NCBI GenBank assembly: GCA_905178155.1
Contig: CAJINV010000003.1
Location: 6,815,612-6,879,611 of the forward strand
DNA: 64,000 bases
Direction: 5' to 3'
DNA from: Amoebophrya sp. A120
Lineage: Eukaryota > Sar > Dinophyceae > Syndiniales > Amoebophryaceae
Under the pieces are notes generated by a model. The model saw only the letters and a list, made by a program, of their open reading frames with translations, was not told the DNA's origin and did no database searches. Shown here piece by piece: positions 10,990 to 21,900 of the stretch (positions within the stretch are counted from its first letter, which is position 1; every line of letters begins with the position of its first letter). The translations under genes were made by a program, and so were the position numbers.

Positions 10990-13060
10990 TCATACTGGAT
11001 CCTGGATCATCTTAATCTGCTGATACAACCGCCCGTCCTGGGTGAAAAATTGCGGCACATGCCTCCCGCTAGCCATGATCCAAAACGGAAACCGGCCGAT
11101 GATGCCCAACACTCGTGCAAGGAGGCTATGCACGGAATCGTTTTGGAAGAGTACATACCCCGTCCACAGTTCCGCGAGAATGCAACCGAGGGACCAAATG
11201 TCGATCTTCTGGTCGTACCTGAAGTGAATTTCGCTTTATTTTCATGCGACATGCACGAAGGCTAAAATTTTGTTCCGTAAATGCAGGATGAGAAACTACC
11301 ATCACCAGTGCTAGATACTTACACGTACTTATTCAAATAGCAGGTCTCAGCACTAGTAGCAGAGCCTAAGGCGCTAAATGTAAACCATTCCTCAGTTGTT
11401 GCAACATCATGATGAAAAAAAATACTGGCATCCCAAAATCACTTCCGGTGCCCGGTAACTCCTTGACTGCACGTAGGACGATAGATGGTCATCGATGAAG
11501 CATGAGGAACCAAAGTCGATTACTTTCACCTCCTATGCATTGCAAAAATTTGATCGTCCTCGTAGTGGAAAGTGCATGGCAAATTATTTTTTGAAGCAAT
11601 TTATATCGAAATCTGTCATGCAAATTGAAGTAGCATGAAAGCAGATCTGTCTCTGTCATGCCAAACTACAACTGCAATGACCACTACGAGCGCGATTTAT
11701 TTTTGCACAGGATACCTCCGTCCGGCTATAGGACTTCATCAGAATATTCTCCGGCTTTAAATCACCTGTGGTTGCTTTTGAAGATGATTAGCGGCCACGT
11801 CAATTTTATTGTTCTGACGTCGATGAACGTATGTGCACATGAAAGGATGTCGCAACGAAGAACTACTAGAAGGATGAGGATCACAACAAGCACATCAAAC
11901 CAAAACATCCAAACTTTCTACAGTGAATAAGATTTAGTCCGTGGATGAAATTCAACGCCTTCAGGATGTCGCGCGAAATGATCTGCAGTCTGGCTTTCGT
12001 GAAGTAAGGCTCCCCTGGCTGCTGCTCGCGATTAAACTTGGAAAACTCGTATAAGTTGTCCTTCAACAACTCTGTCACCAAGACGAGGTGTTCCTGTTTT
12101 GATGTTTGGTTGGACTTTCTTATATGAAAATGCTTTGGAGGTACTAGAAATAGTTGGCAAGATGAACTCTGGTGCTCTCGTCGCAACAAATGTTCTTGAT
12201 GCGTACTATACTCGTCACATATCAGCGAAAGTGTCTGGGTATGCCAAGGTACTCGACGACCTGGTATGCATTGCAAAAGTGTCTGGGTCTGGGAGATTCT
12301 GAGACTTGTCATGCAAGTTTTGCATGTGCCATGATGTCTGTGATGCATGTCCTAGCATCAGAGATTTTTTGAGGGCTTCTTGATGCCTACACCGCATGAC
12401 AAATGCCCTTTTCCCGTAGCAAAAATAACACTCACTTTGCTGCTCATGCAATACAGATTTTTTTGGAATCCAAACGCAGCATCACAAATTGCAATCTTCC
12501 AGACCCTCCAGACATTTTTGCATTTCATACGTGGTACCGGGCGGCAATGATCTGCCCCATCTCGACTTTCAGTCCTATCCTAGAGAAAATCACCATGATG
12601 TTGATGACTCATCTCAAGCTGTCTCTGTGGTCATGCGTGACAATATGCGCAATAAAAGTCGGACCTTTAAATTTAAAACTTCTTATAGTCGATTTTCTTT
12701 GGGATAAATTCCTTCGTCTCTTCAAACCCGGTCTTGTCTCGCTCGTACACATATCCTGTGCAAAAGCATCGCATAATTAGTAGTAATTGCATTACAAATT
12801 AGCTCAGCGTCAGCATGACAATTGGAATTTGTGATGCAGTTTTACCTTGGGATGAAGATTTGTAATGCATAACTGCAATTACTACGAGTACGATACTTTT
12901 GCAATTCATAACACAATGGGCAGTTGGAAGGAATCGAAGATTGTGTCGTTCATCTCTACGGGGTAAAAATTCGGGTTTTTCGTAACCATCGCTGTTACTC
13001 CTCCACTATGCGACGCTAGCCCTCCGACAGAAGCACCACTCGCCGTTCCGACAAGATTAC
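10990..13060 (-). CDS. DYRK-family protein kinase
   Basis: Dual-specificity tyrosine-regulated kinases phosphorylate Ser/Thr targets and self-activate on the YxY loop. Exons read right to left: [20 protein letters not shown], then [13 protein letters not shown] (about 12751-12680), a glycine-loop start MGQIIAARY(Q)VVEYLG (12579-12230), [19 protein letters not shown] to NLIHC (about 12098-11922), [16 protein letters not shown] (11765-11715), [11 protein letters not shown]...[15 protein letters not shown] (11528-11426) and [20 protein letters not shown] to the stop at 10990 (from 11218). HCD, DFG and the YVQS loop are intact. The segment expected to carry the ATP-binding Lys and helix-C Glu is not found in the about 130 bp between VVEYLG and EHLVLV, so the kinase is either deleted there or has an unseen exon. 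Three introner elements (B, C, D) and ordinary GT-AG introns both interrupt it. Confidence 0.85.
11534..11714. mobile_element. Introner-like element B (181 bp, family 2)
   Basis: It starts TATGCATTGCAAAAA and ends GCACAGGATA, with an inverted repeat around CGTCCTCGTAGTGG and CCACTACGAGCGCG. The flanking duplication is CCTCC (11529-11533 and 11715-11719). Its removal with one copy restores T-E-V-K-V ahead of the kinase DFG motif. This is the only one of the verifiable elements whose boundaries can be shifted to give GT-AG. Confidence 0.9.
12265..12529. mobile_element. Introner-like element C (265 bp, family 1)
   Basis: It starts TATGCATTGCAAAAGTGTC and ends CAGACATTTTTGC...TTCATA, the two ends being inverted copies (GTGTCTGGGTCTGGGAGATT and its complement). 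The flanks are CCTGG and CGTGG (4/5); alternatively TGGTA repeats exactly one step over. Excision gives RY(H/Q)VVEYLG, the conserved start of the DYRK kinase domain. Confidence 0.87.
12752..12910. mobile_element. Introner-like element D (159 bp, family 2)
   Basis: The ends are TATCCTGTGCAAAAG and the inverse of TATGAATTGCAAAAG, and the inverted similarity continues for roughly 50 bp. The perfect duplication is ACACA (12747-12751 and 12911-12915). Excision joins P-I-V to Y-E-R-D in the kinase N-terminal extension. Confidence 0.88.
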
Positions 13061-14541
13061 GTTAACGTTAAAACTTTTTCCTGTGATACATCTTCGTCGT
13101 CCACTTCGTTTAAATACGCTGTAGATATCGACTGAAGGCAGCGGACAGCGTCGACCCAGGTCTGAATGATTTTTCCGAAAAATATGGATAATTTTCTCTA
13201 GGCAGTATTCGCATGCAAAATGAACCATTTCTCCATGCAGATTCCGATTCATCTACTTACTTCTCGGGAGAAGTATCTAAGTAGTAAGTGCTCTACCTGA
13301 AACTTATGCTCATCCTGTTGTTGCTGCAACGCCTTCGCTAATTGGGTGTATCATGTCGTTCTCGTTGTCGAGAGGAACGAGACCCGTCCGAAGAAGCTGT
13401 AATACACTAACCTTCGCCTCTTGAAGACCAGCCTAGGCTTATTTCCATCTCTTTTTGTACCAGAACGAAAATGGGGTTGAAAACGAAGAACGACGAAAAC
13501 GATGTGGCACCGGAACGAAGGCGGACATCAAACGACAACAAATACGAATACGCACGGCAAAGGAAGTGAAGATCTGGTGGTGGTTGTGGGGAAGGTGGAT
13601 TTCTTTATTTCCGCCTACGACGAGCTGCACGACAAGAAAGTCAAACAGAAAGACACGCACGACGAGCAGGATGACTGCATCACAGAACTTAGATCACGAG
13701 AGATACGTAAAAGGGACTGCAGTGTCCTTATTGCAAAGAACAGCAACAACTTTGGACGAAAGAACACACGTTTGCGCACAAAACTCGCGGTGGTGGTGTT
13801 CCCACATTTTCCTCTACGCTCTTCTTGTTTCTTTATAAGCATCCATAAGGCGACGAACATAGCAAAAGTGAAGCTCTCGTTTAGTATTACTTCGGAAACG
13901 GTAACGGATCAAATCTTGTTCATCGCGTGAAATATGGCGATGGGGATGAAGAAGAAGAGGCGCTTTAGCGTCGTCGGTCTCTTTTGAAATTAGAATTACA
14001 CTTACATTTACAACGAAAATTAGTCGGCTCCTTAGTTCATCTGCTTCTGGCGCCAGAAGATTCCTAGTAGCAGGTATACATTTATTCTTGTTGGTAGCGT
14101 AGCCGTCTACTCAATACCAGCAAAACGCAGATTACCATCCGGCAAAAGAAAAGCTCAAAATTAATATCAATCAAAATGACATCACGACGGGCCAGCTCTC
14201 ACTGGTGCTGCTTGAATTTTACATTTAGCTTCACTGAATCTGAAACCAAAAGCTCTGCGAAAAACCTATTTCTCGGTTGTCATTGTTATCAATTCGTCCG
14301 CTCTACTAGTATTCACATTTAGTTCGGCTACAAGTACCCGGTTGGGATTGCAACTCTACTTCCTCTATTTCAACAATGCTATCCCCAGTATCCTTTTCTA
14401 GTTATTGTGTTCTGTGTCACTGCCTGTCTTCGGCGAGCACGATAGAGATATGCATGGTCGTCGTGTGCAGTATTCAGGAGTTTTTTCGTTGCGTTTTCAA
14501 CAGTTCTGAATACATACTAGCAAAATTTTCAGACTACGACT
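13061..14541. other. Spacer upstream of the DYRK gene, one dispersed repeat
   Basis: There is no convincing gene. Overlapping purine-rich frames on the plus strand at 13455-13930 look like composition artefacts. The second copy of the dispersed hairpin repeat sits at 13356-13391. First exons of the kinase could lie here but cannot be recognised. Confidence 0.45.
13356..13391. repeat. Dispersed hairpin repeat, copy 2
   Basis: It shares the core TCGTTCTCGTTGTCGAGAGG and the trailing AACGAGACCCGTCCGA with copies 1 and 3. On the minus strand it is directly followed by ATG, as is copy 1. Confidence 0.85.
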
Positions 14542-14692
14542 TATGAACTGCAAAAGCATCGCACTCGTATAAATGCATGACAAATTCCCTCAGCATGAGA
14601 AATGAAATTTGTAAAATGCGGATTTACCTTGAGAAAAAAATTTGTAATGCATGAATGGGATTACTACGAGGACGATACTTTTGCACAGGATA
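14542..14692. mobile_element. Introner-like element E (151 bp, family 2)
   Basis: It starts TATGAACTGCAAAAGCATCG and ends CGATACTTTTGCACAGGATA, inverted copies of each other. The perfect duplication is CGACT (14537-14541 and 14693-14697). The right flank repeats part of the element end (TTTTGCACAGGA twice). The host gene here is not firmly established, so frame restoration could not be tested. Confidence 0.85.
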
Positions 14693-14697
14693 CGACT

Positions 14698-15206
14698 TTT
14701 GCACAGGACACGGGCCACCTTGTCAAGGAGTGCCCGGACCAGCGGCGCTTCGTAAAAATGCTTTTCCTCTTCTCCATTTTTCTCGTGGTCAAGTTTTTGC
14801 AACGGAAACTCGAACTCGCGCTCCTCACCACAGAGGCCGTAGAGAACGCGGATGGAGCACGAGGCCGGATTGCGGGAGGTGGGTGCAGATGCCCTCATTC
14901 TGCTCTGCTCGAAACGCACGATGATATGATCATCTTGGCAACGTGCTGTATACGAAAATTTTTGCAGGCGTGCTCAACGACCAAACCGAAAGCTTCAGAA
15001 GACCCGCTGTCGCACGTCTTGCACTTTGCGGTGTCGTGGGTCGTGCACTCGGTCAGCGTTGCCCCGACGCCGTTCGTGCACGTGCAAATATTTGCGGCGC
15101 AGACGTCTCCGTTTCTGTGGTACCCGTCGTTGCACGTATCGCAGATGTTGGCCATGTGAGTTCTGCAATCAGCGGTGCCGGCGCCATGCCCTCTGCACGA
15201 GGGCAT
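14698..15206 (-). CDS. Cys-rich extracellular-type exons (hypothetical)
   Basis: The exon at about 15206-14942 encodes spaced cysteines in the pattern CDTCNDGYHRNGDVC, then CTCTNGVGATLTECTTHD and CKTCDSG. I recognise this as a repeat type common in alveolate surface or secreted proteins. It is followed, in another frame, by an open stretch down to 14698 (LYGLCGEEREFEFPLQ...) that may be the next exon before element E. No start codon, signal peptide or stop can be assigned. The unit is short, so it may be a gene fragment caught between the two exostosin halves. Function is unknown; a binding or adhesion role is only a guess from the family. Confidence 0.45.
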
Positions 15207-15211
15207 GGCGC
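15181..15211. repeat. Perfect 13-bp hairpin
   Basis: GCGCCATGCCCTC at 15181-15193 is followed after a 5-base loop by its exact complement at 15199-15211. It lies at the upstream edge of the Cys-rich exon and could form a stable stem in RNA. Confidence 0.8.
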
Positions 15212-15296
15212 AGGGTTGCTCACATTTTTACTAAGTATTTCAACACGCAGCGCCGTGAGAGCTTCTTCTGTCTCGTCCGTGCTCCCGTTTCTTCTG

Positions 15297-15338
15297 TCGT
15301 TCTCGTTGTCGAGAGGAACGAGACCCGTCCGACTCTTG
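15297..15338. repeat. Dispersed hairpin repeat, copy 3
   Basis: This copy matches copy 1 over about 42 bp, including GACCCGTCCGACTCTTG. On the minus strand it is read in frame at the end of the exostosin N-half as KSRTGLVPLDNEND, and both copies continue into a shared DETEE-coding stretch. Confidence 0.85.
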
Positions 15339-18262
15339 TCCGCGAAGGGCAGCCGGTTCACCACAAACTCCTTGATCTCGTCACGAACCGATCTGGGACT
15401 CAAGATGTTGTGCCGGTCCCCGTTGCCGTAGCGGCTGACCACCTCCTCCACCCGCAGCCGCGCCTCCTTGCGCATGGGGTCGGACGTCGCGAACTCCGTC
15501 TGCACGCTGTGGTAGGGCACGAAGAAAAAATCGGCCTCCTCCGGGTCCTGCGTTCAAAAAATATCGGAATTCTGGAAAAACCGGTGCATGTACACGTCCG
15601 CTGTCCAAAAGCCGTTCTCCTGCGCAATCACGAAGTTCGAGCTCACGAGGTCGGACAGCGGGGAGGACACTGCTGCGCTACTAGTATTCGCTGTCGTTGG
15701 GGACGTGTTGGTTGTGTAATCATAGACGTACACCTTGATGCCCGCTGGTGCTTGTCCTGTTTTGGTTGGTACTGTTGTGGGTCCGTCATCTCGCTGAGGG
15801 GCGAGAACGGAATCCGCTACCGTCCTATCGGCAGCGCTGCCCTTCACATTATTCTTATTGCCTTCTGTGCTCGTAGTTGTGCCGTCGGTGTGAGAGGCGC
15901 CGCCTATTTTCGTCTCTGAAGTTTTGTGAGTGTCCGCCGAGTTTGGAACCAAGGGAACCGACGTGTACGCCTCTTTGCCGCCCGCCAACTGAATCAAGTG
16001 GCCCACGCTGTCGAAATTGAAAAATAGATTCCAAAAGCAATCGTTCGCCAGAAGTTCGCGCCCTTTTCCCGGAGTGCGCATCCACTGGATCAGAGCCTCC
16101 AACCACGGCCGCAGCCGCTTCCAAACCTTCAGTTTGTGCGCTGGCGCGTCGCGATCCTTGCGCGTCGCGATATGAGCAGCTCCGACCTCCCGGCCGATGC
16201 GGCCCAAGAGCCCCTTTAACCCGCACAGAAGCCAGCTGGAGGCGCACCGAATCGGACTTTGCTGCTGTCCCAACTCCGCTAGCTCGGAGGGCGCGCCACC
16301 TTTCTCAACAACAGTGTCATCAAGCTGCAGGCGCTTTCGAAATGCCGCCAGCATTGCAGGATCCTCAAACACGCTACTATCGTCTTGCGGAGCCCCCGTT
16401 CTGCCCGAAGTAGAACTCGTTGTACCAAATCGCTCCTGCTGCTGCCTTTCGTTTTCAAGAAGCGGCGCCACTTCACGCACCAGTTTCCTCCGAAACAGCG
16501 CCAGAAAGTCGATGCGCTCCTTGATGTGCTTCGCATGCGCGCCGTCCAGCTTGTCCTCGCCGAAGCTCGTCGAATTCGCGGCTGCTCCTTTGTCCAGCAG
16601 CGGCCGCGCGTGCTGTTCGCGAATTAGCTTCGCGACGACGCGCGGATCCTCCAGATCCAGCTCCGTCTCAATGCGCGTTTCCCGCACGTGTTTTTCTAGC
16701 ACCTCGTTGCTGGCCCAAAGCTGGGCGTCCGAGAAGACCCGCTCGGGCGAGGACAGGGCCAAGTCCAGGTCCTCTTGGACGGACGCGCGCGCGCAATCGG
16801 TCGCACCAGTGTCCGTTCTTGTGTAAGTCATGTTCATCTTGGAGGCCGCATTTTGATTTATTTCGCTGGATGATGCGCCCGTCGCGGCGGCGGTCGTCCT
16901 CGCGTACCAAAAGAAGTCGCAGAAGCTGTGCAGCGCGTGCAGCGGCACGTTGCGCAGAGACGGGACCTCCTTCGTTCGGTTCGAGTTCCAGAGCGCTCCG
17001 CGCCGCTGCTGCAGCTCATGCAGCCCGAAATCCTGGTGCCGTTTTTGGCTGAAGCTCGGATGAAAGAGCTGGTACCCCAGCACGGGAAACATCTGAATGC
17101 GATCCAGAATCCGCTTGCGAGCCACGTACTGAAACCCCACGCTCCCGCCCTTTGAGTCATCTTTTTCATCTTCTCGTCTGTTAGTAGAAGAACCACTTTG
17201 AGGGCGGTTTGTTTTTGCAGTCTGGTGGGATTCCTTGTTGAAATGCGCGTCCAGTTCCGCCAGGCGCGAGGAGGAGGTGCTCAAAATAAACGGCTGCTCA
17301 TCTTCATTATCTTTTGGAGCTGCCCACAGCCGAGACTCAACCGGCTGGAGGCCCACCACCGGATACTGATGGAAAATTCGCCAGAATTTCCTTACCAACT
17401 CCAGGTGCTCTGTCCGCCTCCGTCTCCGACGCCCCTTCCACAGTGCCGCAACGGTGGAGGCGTTTCTGCGCGCTGCCCACCAGGCCGCTGTTGTGCTCTC
17501 ATCCTCCTCTGCCTCAGTATCAATATAGGGACTTCTCCGACCCGATAAATGCGCAGTCTTCCCCACCCCTTCCGGCAACTTCGTCTCCCGTCCAACGCCC
17601 TCCGCCTCCTGCTGTCCAAGAGTTCCAAGGTCATTCTCTTTCCCCGCCTCGGTGCCTTGCTCCTCTCGATGCCGGCCCCTGTCATGCGCTGAGACACGCG
17701 AATGTGTGAGCCTGCCATAGTCCTCTTCGGTGAATCTTTGGAAGAGATCCACGAACAGGTTCCACAGGTAGGCCGGGGAGGACTCCTCGTCGGCGACTCC
17801 TGCTCCATCTTGATCTCCTAGTTGTACGGCAGCCGCTTCCGTTCTGGAGACTTTTTGATTTTGTTGCACATAATCCGGTACTGGCTGAGCCTGGACAAGA
17901 TGAACAGACAGGACATAATCCCCGTCGAGATCCTGCGATCGAAACAGTAGATGCACCGCTCCTGTCGCGAATAGTAATAGACACAGAAAATAAATAGACA
18001 TATGTCTATTTTTCTGTTTTGAAGGCGCAACACGAGGAACCGCCCTCGTTTTTTTCGTGCCCGGTGAGATCGACAGAATGCCCCCGAGAAAATGCTCACA
18101 GAGGCTGCAACTGCCTCGAGGATACGTTGCCCCGATCTCCTGAGCTGCCGTCAGCGATGATCCGAGTCGCACCGGCTGCCGGAAAGAGGATCTCGAGCGC
18201 CCAGTGAAGAACAATGCGGGTGAACGGCATGACGGAGTGGGGAACGGAAGAGAGCGATGCAT
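15297..18262 (-). CDS. Exostosin-like glycosyltransferase (GT47), N-terminal half, with in-frame TGA
   Basis: Residues 1-87 precede a likely type II signal anchor (MSIYFLCLLLFATGAVHLLF, 88-107); the true start may be Met88. A long linker follows, then the start of an exostosin domain: IKVYVYDY (near 830) and DVYMHRFFQNSDIF (ending at 902). A TGA stop then falls in frame at 15556-15554. The same frame continues immediately with TQDPEEADFFFVPYHSVQT, exactly the sequence expected next in this family, where a single Arg codon would replace the stop. The reading stays open to the dispersed repeat at 15297. The C-terminal half of the domain is absent here but present at 8883-10962. It could be a pseudogene, a sequencing error, readthrough, or one half of a split gene. 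Confidence 0.72.
15554..15556 (-). other. In-frame TGA inside conserved exostosin sequence
   Basis: The codons on both sides stay in one frame and encode family-conserved sequence (HRFFQNSDIF, stop, TQDPEEAD). Family members usually have Arg at the stop position, so one base change (CGA to TGA) would explain it. Confidence 0.85.
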
Positions 18263-18912
18263 CAGGAAAAATTTTGGACGAGCCAGTATTTATGTCCATT
18301 CGAGACATCTTGGAAGGAATGAAGAAACCGCAAGCCAAGGTTCTTCTTCTTCTTTACTGCCACGGGACACCGCCCAAATACACTTCTACTTCCCCACTTC
18401 GCCCAGGTGTGTTAGTTATGTATCTCTGCCTCCAACGGAGACGATCGAAAATGTAAATGAACTGTTTGACAACGGAGAAAAAGGATCGGGTGGGGCTGCA
18501 TCGTTTATGATGGGCATGGAGATGGAGATCGAAAGAGTCATGGAAAATCAGAGAAGAAAAGAGTGAAGTAAATGTAAATGTAATTAAAGGTAGATCATGA
18601 AATAGTGCTCGGACAAAAAATTAGTACAGCTCGAGGACGACACAAACACTATGAATGAAACAAAGAGGCTTCCTCGATTTTCCTAGCGACTAAGCCTGTG
18701 GAACGCCAAGTGGTAATATGCTGATGATATCTTTGTGTTCCATGTTGGATTTTGTGGTGCTGGATAAGGATATAAAATATTAATTCGCGCAAGAAATGCA
18801 CCTCTCACAGAAAAAAGTGCTACCTGCTGCAGCAACATGCGCCATTCAGTAGCAGGGTCTTAGTTCTTGAGGTTTGCGGTTCCCTGTGTCTTTGTTTGAC
18901 TTTGACGGAGCT
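18263..18912. other. Intergenic region, nothing recognised
   Basis: This is a 650-bp spacer between the Rab stop and the exostosin start. It holds overlapping plus-strand open frames without motifs. No element ends or RNA genes are seen. Confidence 0.5.
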
Positions 18913-21900
18913 TTAACACGCACAACCATTTAGTAGCTCTTGGTTGCACCCCGCACCTGCAGTGAGGCGTAAGCCCCCCGATGAAGCACACTTCCCGACG
19001 TTTTGCCGTAAGATTTCGGCTCCGACGCGCTGCAGAATGGTTTCGATCCCTGCCTCCGACGAGGGGGGCGTCTTCGCGGCAGCGGAGGTAGATGAAACCA
19101 TCTCACGGTCCCAATGGCTGCTGGTTTCGAAAAAAAGGCATCCATTTTGCTTCGCAAATGCCCGCCCTCTTTCTACCATTGCCTTACCCGGTGTCACCGT
19201 TGTCGTTGTCAAAACAAGTAAAGAAGCCGCTGGGCAATTTTGACTGTGTCGTTTATCTGCATGCTTTTTCTCTCTCTACTCCAACCGTATACATTCATTC
19301 ATAGTAGTACAAGAATATACTGAGACCGACGATCACGATCTTCCTTCCTTGGGCATTATTTGTATTCTATTTCCCATTGGTACAGAAAATAACACTTGTC
19401 GATGCGGTGGATGATTGAGAAGAGTCTACTGCAGCTCTTGTCGCTGCGGCCTCCCTACTAGGTGCATTTCTTAGCAGTCTGAAGATCGCACTTGTTGGCT
19501 ACAACCGCTAGTACCACATTCTCAACGGCAAGCTGCACGACCTCTGGCTTCCATCGGGTCGCCAGGTTGTCGAAAGTTTCTTCGTCCGTGATGTCGTACA
19601 CCAGTAAGGCGCCCGCCGTCCCCCGATAGTGGTGAGTTGCCATCGATCGAAACTTCTCCTGGCCCGCTGTGTCCCAGACCGTGAGCATCACCGCTTGCCC
19701 CTTTTCATCTTGTTCGGCCTGCTGCGCTCCAGTAGTGATAATTCCGCTACGGCTTGGGCTCGAGGAACTTGCGAACGATGTCGGCAAGTAGTCTTTGGGA
19801 ATTGTCTATCAAGGTCAACAACAAAAGCTAGTGGTTCCCTGTGCGGCGAACCCGAATTCGGTTCCAGCAGCAGATACTAGAGGGAGACGAGGGCAAATCC
19901 AACTTTAAAAAAATCACCAATTTGATGCGAAATGTAAAAATGTAGCCATAGATTGCTCGAAAAATCGAGCTGGTGCTGATGGACATGGAACTCTTCACGT
20001 TCATCACGAGTTTTGTTGTAATGCTTCCAGGTCGTGTGAAAGTGAAGATGCCGCCACGACCGCCTTAGAAACTGAGCACTACTACGCTATGACACTGCGC
20101 CTGAGCTGCTTAGTTACTGTTACAAGGCCGCAGCTTATGTCGCGTAGTGGGAGGGTGAACGAGTGGACAGGGGGGAAAGAAAAACGCCAGAGGGTGGGCA
20201 AGGGAAAAAGTTTTTGATGCAGGGTGGGGCCAGGCATCTGCGCCGCTTCTTGCTGAAAGAACGAAGGCGGAGCGCCATGGCGCCCGTGGTTCCAGTCTCT
20301 GCGCGAGCGCGAGGACCCCACCCGCATGGGGCGCGCGTTTGCGTGGCGGCAAGCCTTAGGCCCAAGCAACAACGCAAAGCGCGGCTGCGGGCGGGCGCCA
20401 GTGGACGGGGGAAGGAGGCAAAGGAACAGTCCGCGCCCTGCGAGGCGTGGGCGCGTGACGCCCCGCCCGCGCGTTTGCGGCGTGGCCCGTTCGTGCCGCC
20501 TGCCTTTGTGCCCCGGCTGCCCCTGCGCGCCTTGGTGCTCCTCCCGGCCGCCCTTCTCCCGCGCGCAGCCTTGCAGAGCGGGGGCCCCTGCCCTGCGCGT
20601 GGATGGAGGCAGGACGGGGGCCGGGGCGGGGCATTCATTCATACATTGCCCCCCAGGCGCAGGGGCCCACCACCCTCCCCCAGCACCCCCGGACAACGAC
20701 GGCGCTTCCCGCGTTAGCTCGCATGCAATAATCTGCTCCGCCCCCGCCTGCTTCCCTCCCTCGCGCGCACCGTCCAAGACAGAGGCGGCGGACGGTGGCG
20801 CCCTCTGCCGGTCTCCTCGTGAGCAGAGGGAGGGCGCCGGGGGAGGGTGGTGGGCAGCTGCTCGCCTGCAAACCTGGCGCTGGGGCGCGGTTTCCCCTTC
20901 GCGAACAGAGGGAGGGCGCCGGGGGAGGGTGGTGGGCAGCTGCTCGCCTGGGGCGTGGCCGCCGGCGGCGTTCCCCATGCCCCCCGCCTTCTTTGCGCCC
21001 CCCGCCCGTGCCTCCGTCGTGTTTTCCCCGTGTTTCCCGTTTTCCCCGTGCTTCCCGCTTTCCCCGTGTTTCCCGCTTTCCCCGTTCTCCCCGCCTTTCT
21101 CGTGCTTCTTCCCGTTTTCCCCGTGCTTCCCACTTTCCCTATGCTTCCCGCTTATTTTCCCCGTGCCTCCCGCTTTCCCCGTGCTTCCCGCTTCCCCCGT
21201 GCCCCCCGCTTTCCCCGTGCTCCCCGCTTCTGCCGTGCTTCCCGCCTCCGTCGCGCTTCCCGCTTTCCCCGTGCTTGCCGTTTTCCCCCTGCTTCCAGCC
21301 TTCCCCGCGCTTCCCGCTTTCCCCGTGTTTCCCGCTTTCCCCGTGCTTCCCGCATTCCCCGGGCTTGCCGCCTTCCCCGTGTTTCCCGCTTTCCCCGTGC
21401 TTCCCGCTTTCCCTGTGTTTCCCGCTTTCCCTGTATTTCCCGCGTTCCCCGTGTTTCCCGTTTTCCCCGGCGGTGTTTCCTGTTTTCCCCGTGCTTCCCG
21501 CTTTCCCCGTGCTTCCCGCTTTCCCCAAGCTGCAAAACCGGGGATACAGGGTTTTGGGAGATTGTTGCAAAATATTTTCGCCTGAAAATATTTTTCGGGG
21601 ATTTCAAAACATTTGGGGTCGCAAAATATTTTCGGTCGCGAAATATTTTGGGCCGCAAAATATTTTGGGTCGCGAAATATTTTGGGTCGCAAAATATTTT
21701 GCGTTGCGAAATATTTGGACTTGCGAAATATTTTGAGTTGCAAAATATCTGGACTTGCGAAATATTTTGAGTTGCAAAATATTTGGACTTGCGAAATATT
21801 TTGAGCCGCAAAATATTTGAAGTTGCGAAATGTTTGGAGTTGCAAAATATTTCGAGTTGCAAAATATTTGGAGTTGCAAAATGTTTCGAGTTGCCGTTGC

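Noticed and set aside
11219..11425. The DYRK intron between ILGCQ and YDQKID as a TSD-type element
   Set aside because: The borders fit an ordinary GT-AG intron (CCA|GTATTT to TTCAG|GTAC) and the ends are not inverted repeats.
13455..13930. Plus-strand open frames of 127 and 142 codons
   Set aside because: They overlap in different frames, are Lys/Arg/Thr rich without motifs, and lie on the strand that otherwise has no genes.
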